NCBI RefSeq assembly: GCF_020171655.1
Contig: NZ_JAIVAC010000001.1
Location: forward strand, 558,001 to 622,000
From: Exiguobacterium aestuarii
GTDB taxonomy: Bacteria > Bacillota > Bacilli > Exiguobacteriales > Exiguobacteriaceae
Direction of reading: 5' to 3'
DNA length: 64,000 bases
The translations under genes and the position numbers were made by a program. Every line of letters begins with the position of its first letter. Within the stretch, counting starts at the first letter, position 1. The notes below the pieces were generated by a model. That model saw nothing but the letters and a program-made list of their open reading frames with translations, did not search any database and was not told where the DNA came from. Shown in pieces: positions 60,212 through 64,000 of the stretch.

Positions 60212-61224
60212 GACGAAATTATCAGAACATCCCGCGATATGTGCCCCATGCCGTATCAGGATACGCGCTCAATCAAAATGAAAGTCAATATCCGTTACCA
60301 GAGCGGCTTGAACGGGCTATTCGAAACGTTTCACTCGAGGCGCTCAGCCGTTATCCGGTCGAAGAATTGCTTGCTTTAAAAGCGAGTTATGCGAACTATG
60401 CGGGAGTCGAGACGACGCAACTGATGGTCGGAAGTGGAAGCGACGAGCTGTTGGCCATCTTAAGTCAGGCCATTTTAGATACGGAAGACCGTGTGGTCGC
60501 ACCGGCTCCAGACTTCTCGATGTATGGCATATACACACAGATTGCGAGAGGGCACTTCATGCAACCGGATAAGCATGGATTGAGTTACGATGCGCTAACC
60601 GAACTCATTCAAACGAATGAACCGAAGCTCGTTCTGATTTCGAATCCAAATAACCCAACCGGTAAGATGTGGACACTTGAAGAATTGTCGGACATTGCGA
60701 CACGTGTCCCTTATCTCGTTGTGGATGAAGCCTATATCGATTTCACGATGGAGGATTCATTTGTGTCTCGCTTGAACGAGCATCCGAACGTCATCATTTT
60801 ACGGACGTTATCAAAAGCGTTCGGTCTTGCGAACCTTCGAATTGGATTCATGATTGCGTCAGAAGAAATCATCGAACAGATCGACCGGTTCCGTTCACCG
60901 TTCAACGTGAGTGGACTCAGTGCCGCGGTCGCCAACGTTGTATTGCGTGATGAGACGTATATCCAAGAGTCGATTCAGTTCCATACGGCGCAACGTGAGA
61001 AATTAACCGAGTTGTTACGACCGATCGGTGAGATTTTACCGAGCCGTGCCAACTTTATCTATGTCAAAACCGATGACAGTGAAGGGTGGGCATCCCGCTT
61101 CCTTGAAAAAGGCGTCCATGTACGTGCGTTTCCGGATGGATTACGTGTCAGTGCAGGGACAGATGAGGCGTATGCCTATATCCGACAAACGATTGAAGAG
61201 GTGAATTCTGTTGAGAACAGCTGA
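60208..61224 (+). CDS. hisC: Histidinol-phosphate aminotransferase
   Basis: HisC is a PLP aminotransferase that makes histidinol phosphate from imidazole acetol phosphate. ISNPNNPTGKMW, VVDEAYIDF and the PLP-lysine region RTLSKAFGLANLRIGF are present. The 338-residue length is slightly short for the family. In B. subtilis hisC is in the aromatic supraoperon; here it is in the his operon, between hisD and hisB. Confidence 0.95.
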   Translation: MRRNYQNIPRYVPHAVSGYALNQNESQYPLPERLERAIRNVSLEALSRYPVEELLALKASYANYAGVETTQLMVGSGSDELLAILSQAILDTEDRVVAPAPDFSMYGIYTQIARGHFMQPDKHGLSYDALTELIQTNEPKLVLISNPNNPTGKMWTLEELSDIATRVPYLVVDEAYIDFTMEDSFVSRLNEHPNVIILRTLSKAFGLANLRIGFMIASEEIIEQIDRFRSPFNVSGLSAAVANVVLRDETYIQESIQFHTAQREKLTELLRPIGEILPSRANFIYVKTDDSEGWASRFLEKGVHVRAFPDGLRVSAGTDEAYAYIRQTIEEVNSVENS

Positions 61225-61798
61225 ACTAAAGCGTGAGACGAAAGAGACAAAAATTGAGATTCGAGTCAATCTAGATGGAACAGGAGAAAGCACCATCCAA
61301 ACAGGAGTCGGCTTTTTTGACCACATGTTGACGTTACTTGCTTTTCACAGTCAGATGGACTTAGAGGTGAAAGTCGAAGGTGATACATGGGTCGATGCCC
61401 ACCATACAGTGGAAGATGTGGGGATTGCACTCGGTCAACTCATTGCGAAGTCTCTCGGAGACAAAGTCGGGATTCGTCGCTATGGAACGAGTTATATGCC
61501 AATGGACGAGACGTTAGCGCGAGCGGTCGTCGATGTGTCGGGACGTCCCTTCCTTGTCTATCAAGCGGATATTCGCAATCCGAAGCTTGGGGATTTTGAT
61601 ACCGAGCTCGCTGAGGAATTCTTCCGAGCGGTTGCCATGAACGGTCGACTCACGCTTCACCTCGCGGTCCTGTATGGATCGAACTCACACCACATGATTG
61701 AAGGGTTGTTCAAAGCGTTCGGACGAGCACTTGCTGAGGCGGTCTCGAGCGATGGGACGGATCGTCTCCCTTCTACGAAAGGATGGATTGAAGGATGA
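61211..61798 (+). CDS. hisB: Imidazoleglycerol-phosphate dehydratase
   Basis: HisB dehydrates imidazole glycerol phosphate. Duplicated metal-binding motifs DAHHTVEDVGIALG and NSHHMIEGLFKAFGRAL are both intact, and the N-terminus has the GVGFFDHML segment. It is monofunctional (195 residues), without the HAD phosphatase found in E. coli. A TTG start (61211) seven bases after GAGGTGA overlaps the hisC end; no ATG is available at that place. Confidence 0.96.
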   Translation: MRTAELKRETKETKIEIRVNLDGTGESTIQTGVGFFDHMLTLLAFHSQMDLEVKVEGDTWVDAHHTVEDVGIALGQLIAKSLGDKVGIRRYGTSYMPMDETLARAVVDVSGRPFLVYQADIRNPKLGDFDTELAEEFFRAVAMNGRLTLHLAVLYGSNSHHMIEGLFKAFGRALAEAVSSDGTDRLPSTKGWIEG

Positions 61799-62382
61799 AA
61801 GTAGCGGTCATCGATTATGGAATGGGTAACGTATTTAACGTCGAACGTGCGTTGCAGGCCATCGGTTGCTACGTCGTGATTACGAATGATGCAAGCCAAA
61901 TTGAAGAAGCGGACGCCATTTTACTTCCTGGGGTCGGTGCTTTCCCGCAAGCGATGCAATCACTCGAACAGACGGGGCTCATCCCGCTATTACAAAAGAT
62001 AGCGACGGAAAAGCCGTTTTTAGGAATCTGTCTTGGGATGCAGCTCCTGTTTGATTCGAGCACGGAAGGCATGCCGACAAAAGGTCTCGGGTTGATTCCG
62101 GGCACGGTTGAGCGGATGCGCGCGAAGCGTCTTCCACACGTTGGATGGAACTCGATTCTTCGCGATGAGGACGTCTACTTTGTTCACTCTTATCACGCCG
62201 TGACGGACGATGCCAATATCGTGGCGGAAGCGGAATATATGGGAGAGCGTGTTCCCGCGATTGTTCAAAAAGGACTCGTCACAGGCATGCAGTTTCACCC
62301 GGAAAAAAGTGGGGCGTTCGGTCTCAGTTTACTTCAAGAATGGAAGGAGGCGGTCGAGCGTGAAATTACTACCCGCCATTGA
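61795..62382 (+). CDS. hisH: Imidazole glycerol phosphate synthase, glutaminase subunit
   Basis: HisH supplies ammonia from glutamine to HisF. The class I amidotransferase triad is visible: the nucleophile Cys in FLGICLGMQLLF near residue 80, and His/Glu in GMQFHPEKSG near the end. N-terminal VIDYGMGNVFNVERAL is typical. It overlaps hisB by four bases, and hisA starts 23 bases before its stop. Confidence 0.97.
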   Translation: MKVAVIDYGMGNVFNVERALQAIGCYVVITNDASQIEEADAILLPGVGAFPQAMQSLEQTGLIPLLQKIATEKPFLGICLGMQLLFDSSTEGMPTKGLGLIPGTVERMRAKRLPHVGWNSILRDEDVYFVHSYHAVTDDANIVAEAEYMGERVPAIVQKGLVTGMQFHPEKSGAFGLSLLQEWKEAVEREITTRH

Positions 62383-63073
62383 TTTAATTGGAGGCAAGAT
62401 TGTCCGTTTGACGGAAGGCGATTTTTCGACGGAAGAACAATACGGTGACCCGTATGAATTATTAAAAGCGTGGCAAGGAAAAGTGCCGATGATTCACTTG
62501 ATAGACTTAGAAGGGGCTAAGGCAGGCGAACCGCGTCACTTAGATGTCGTCCGTTATGCGAAGTCTCTTGGCTTTCTCGTACAGACGGGTGGTGGGATTC
62601 GTTCAGAAGCCTCACTCGATGCGGTCATGGAAACCGGTGCGGACCGTGTCCTCTTAGGGACAAAAGCATTTACGGATCCTGACTTTTTAGACAAGGCGAT
62701 TGAAAAGTATGGCAAACGAGTTGCTGTGGCACTCGATGCATATGACGGAAAGGTCGCCATCAACGGATGGCAGGAAGCGACAAAGCTCGATGACATCTCG
62801 GTCGCTCAAGATCTCGTCAAACGAGGGATTGAGACGATTCTGTATACGGACATCGGATCTGACGGAAAACTGAATGGTCCGAACGTTGCGCGCATGAAGG
62901 CGCTACGCCAAATCGTCAACGTCACACTCATTGCCTCAGGCGGTGTGACGACCGAAGAGGACGTGAAGGAACTAAAAATGGCTAAGATTGATGAGGCCGT
63001 CGTTGGGAAAGCGCTCCTCTCCGGTAAAGTAAGTATCGATGAACTGATTGAATGGGAGGCGCGTTATGCTTAA
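62360..63073 (+). CDS. hisA: ProFAR isomerase
   Basis: HisA isomerises the ProFAR ring to PRFAR, a TIM-barrel enzyme. The start [16 protein letters not shown] has the catalytic first Asp, and [20 protein letters not shown] and [14 protein letters not shown] with a second Asp are present. Length 237. The GTG at 62360 follows GGAGG by nine bases and lies inside hisH (overlap 23 bases). A longer open frame upstream belongs to the shadow of hisH. Confidence 0.96.
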   Translation: MKLLPAIDLIGGKIVRLTEGDFSTEEQYGDPYELLKAWQGKVPMIHLIDLEGAKAGEPRHLDVVRYAKSLGFLVQTGGGIRSEASLDAVMETGADRVLLGTKAFTDPDFLDKAIEKYGKRVAVALDAYDGKVAINGWQEATKLDDISVAQDLVKRGIETILYTDIGSDGKLNGPNVARMKALRQIVNVTLIASGGVTTEEDVKELKMAKIDEAVVGKALLSGKVSIDELIEWEARYA

Positions 63074-63833
63074 ACGCAGAATTATTCCATGTCTCGATGT
63101 GAAGGAAGGCCGTGTCGTCAAAGGGATTGAATTCGTTCAACTACGAGACATCGGTGACCCGGTCGAAATCGCGAAGTATTATGATGAGTCCGGAGCCGAT
63201 GAACTCGTCTTTCTCGACATCACGGCAAGTACGGAACGCCGCCAGACGATGCTAGATGTCGTCAGTGCAGTGGCACGGAAAGTATTCATCCCGTTGACGG
63301 TCGGTGGAGGAATTCGTTCACTTGATGACATCTCGTCATTATTAAAAGCAGGAGCAGATAAAGTATCGTTGAACACGCTCGCTGTCGAATCCCCAAGTCT
63401 CATTCGAGAAGCGGCCGATCGTTTCGGGTCACAATGTATCGTCGTTGCGATCGACGTGAAATTTGAAGACGGGGAATACTATGTGTACACATATGGCGGT
63501 AAACAGAAGACAGAACTGTTAGCGGTCGAATGGGCGAAACAAGTGGCCGCACTCGGGGCGGGTGAACTTCTTGTCACGTCCATGAACCAAGACGGAAAGC
63601 AAAGCGGATATGACCTTGCGATTTTAGAACGACTTCGCGAAGTCGTCGACATTCCGATTATCGCCTCAGGTGGGGCGGGGAATGCCGAGCACGTAGTCGA
63701 AGCGCTCGAGAAGGTCGATGCCGCACTACTTGCCTCCATCTTACATGACCGAAAAACGACAGTAGAAGAGGTGAAGCACGTATGCACGAGTCACAACTTG
63801 CCGATGCGGTTCGTTTCGACGAAAATGGATTGA
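63066..63833 (+). CDS. hisF: Imidazole glycerol phosphate synthase, cyclase subunit
   Basis: HisF is the TIM-barrel partner of HisH that forms the imidazole ring and AICAR. Signatures are [38 protein letters not shown], and [13 protein letters not shown] with the catalytic second Asp. Length 255. ATG at 63066, five bases after GGGAGGC, overlapping hisA by eight bases. Confidence 0.97.
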   Translation: MLKRRIIPCLDVKEGRVVKGIEFVQLRDIGDPVEIAKYYDESGADELVFLDITASTERRQTMLDVVSAVARKVFIPLTVGGGIRSLDDISSLLKAGADKVSLNTLAVESPSLIREAADRFGSQCIVVAIDVKFEDGEYYVYTYGGKQKTELLAVEWAKQVAALGAGELLVTSMNQDGKQSGYDLAILERLREVVDIPIIASGGAGNAEHVVEALEKVDAALLASILHDRKTTVEEVKHVCTSHNLPMRFVSTKMD

Positions 63834-64000
63834 TTCCCGCCATCATCGTCTCAGAAGAAGACGGGGCCGTTCTCATGCTCGGATATATGAACGATGAGGC
63901 CATCCGTCAGACGCTACGTGAACGGGTCGTGACATTCTGGTCTCGTTCAAAAGGTCGGCTATGGATGAAAGGGGAGACGAGCGGCAACACACTTGACGTC
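63782..64000 (+). CDS. hisI: Phosphoribosyl-AMP cyclohydrolase (HisI or HisIE), 5' part
   Basis: Only the first 73 codons are in the window. The reading frame starts with ATG at 63782, 52 bases inside hisF, after GAGGTGA. The translation has [49 protein letters not shown], the usual core of the cyclohydrolase. Whether a HisE pyrophosphohydrolase domain is fused at the C-terminus cannot be seen, though this is common in Bacillales. Confidence 0.95.
   Translation, partial: MHESQLADAVRFDENGLIPAIIVSEEDGAVLMLGYMNDEAIRQTLRERVVTFWSRSKGRLWMKGETSGNTLDV

Noticed and set aside
1-64000. CRISPR arrays, insertion sequences, tRNA, rRNA or prophage.
   Set aside because: No spaced direct repeats, transposase, integrase, tRNA-like cloverleaf or structural phage gene was found by reading both strands.

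Overview
The window is chromosomal DNA from a low-to-moderate G+C Gram-positive bacterium of the order Bacillales. Gene order closely follows the Bacillus subtilis der-gpsA ... panBCD-dinG-asnS-dnaD-nth ... recU-ponA ... yprAB-ypsA-gpsB segment. It carries bacillithiol genes (bshB1, bshA), a menaquinone-type bc complex (qcrABC), strong GGAGG ribosome binding sites and many U-tailed terminators. spoIVA is missing from its usual place between yphF and hup, which fits a non-sporulating lineage. An Exiguobacterium-like organism is my best guess, from overall protein character rather than from a search.

Layout. 1-4130: tail of a ribosomal S1-type protein, der, gpsA, yphE, yphF and hup. 4150-7900: menaquinone side-chain genes hepS-menG-hepT, then ndk and cheR. 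7880-13200: aroC-aroB-aroA (chorismate), a TPR protein (ypiA-like) and ypiB. 13360-17900: ypiF, qcrABC, ypjA, a yugP-type peptidase and a GreA-like gene. 17919-18794 (minus): a YitT/YpjC-type membrane protein. 18907-25060: bshB1-bshA-cca-birA, then panBCD behind a structured leader. 25160-32540: dinG, ypmA, ypmB, aspB, asnS, dnaD, nth. 32579-33430 (minus): an isolated DUF3800 gene. 33800-42550: recU-ponA, an unknown gene, mrfA-mrfB (yprA-yprB), ypsA, gpsB and a NERD-like gene.

From 42580 to 57360 the content is more accessory: small unknown proteins, a FAD monooxygenase with a perfect 17-bp palindrome at its 5' end, a Nudix hydrolase, a DUF2187 protein, a DUF2157/GDYXXLXY membrane pair, a secreted coiled-coil/3D wall protein behind WalR-type boxes, a two-gene osmolyte ABC transporter with a lipid kinase, an NSS symporter, xpaC-telA behind an ECF-type promoter, a phage-like dCMP deaminase, a candidate small RNA and a PHP-type histidinol phosphatase. 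From 57469 to the end runs a compact histidine operon, hisZ-G-D-C-B-H-A-F-I, cut by the window edge within hisI.

Most of the window is conserved housekeeping. No CRISPR array, insertion sequence, prophage, tRNA or rRNA was seen, and I found no convincing new multi-gene system. The most interesting signals are regulatory: the panB leader, the inverted WalR boxes, the ECF promoter of xpaC-telA, the monooxygenase palindrome and the candidate sRNA.
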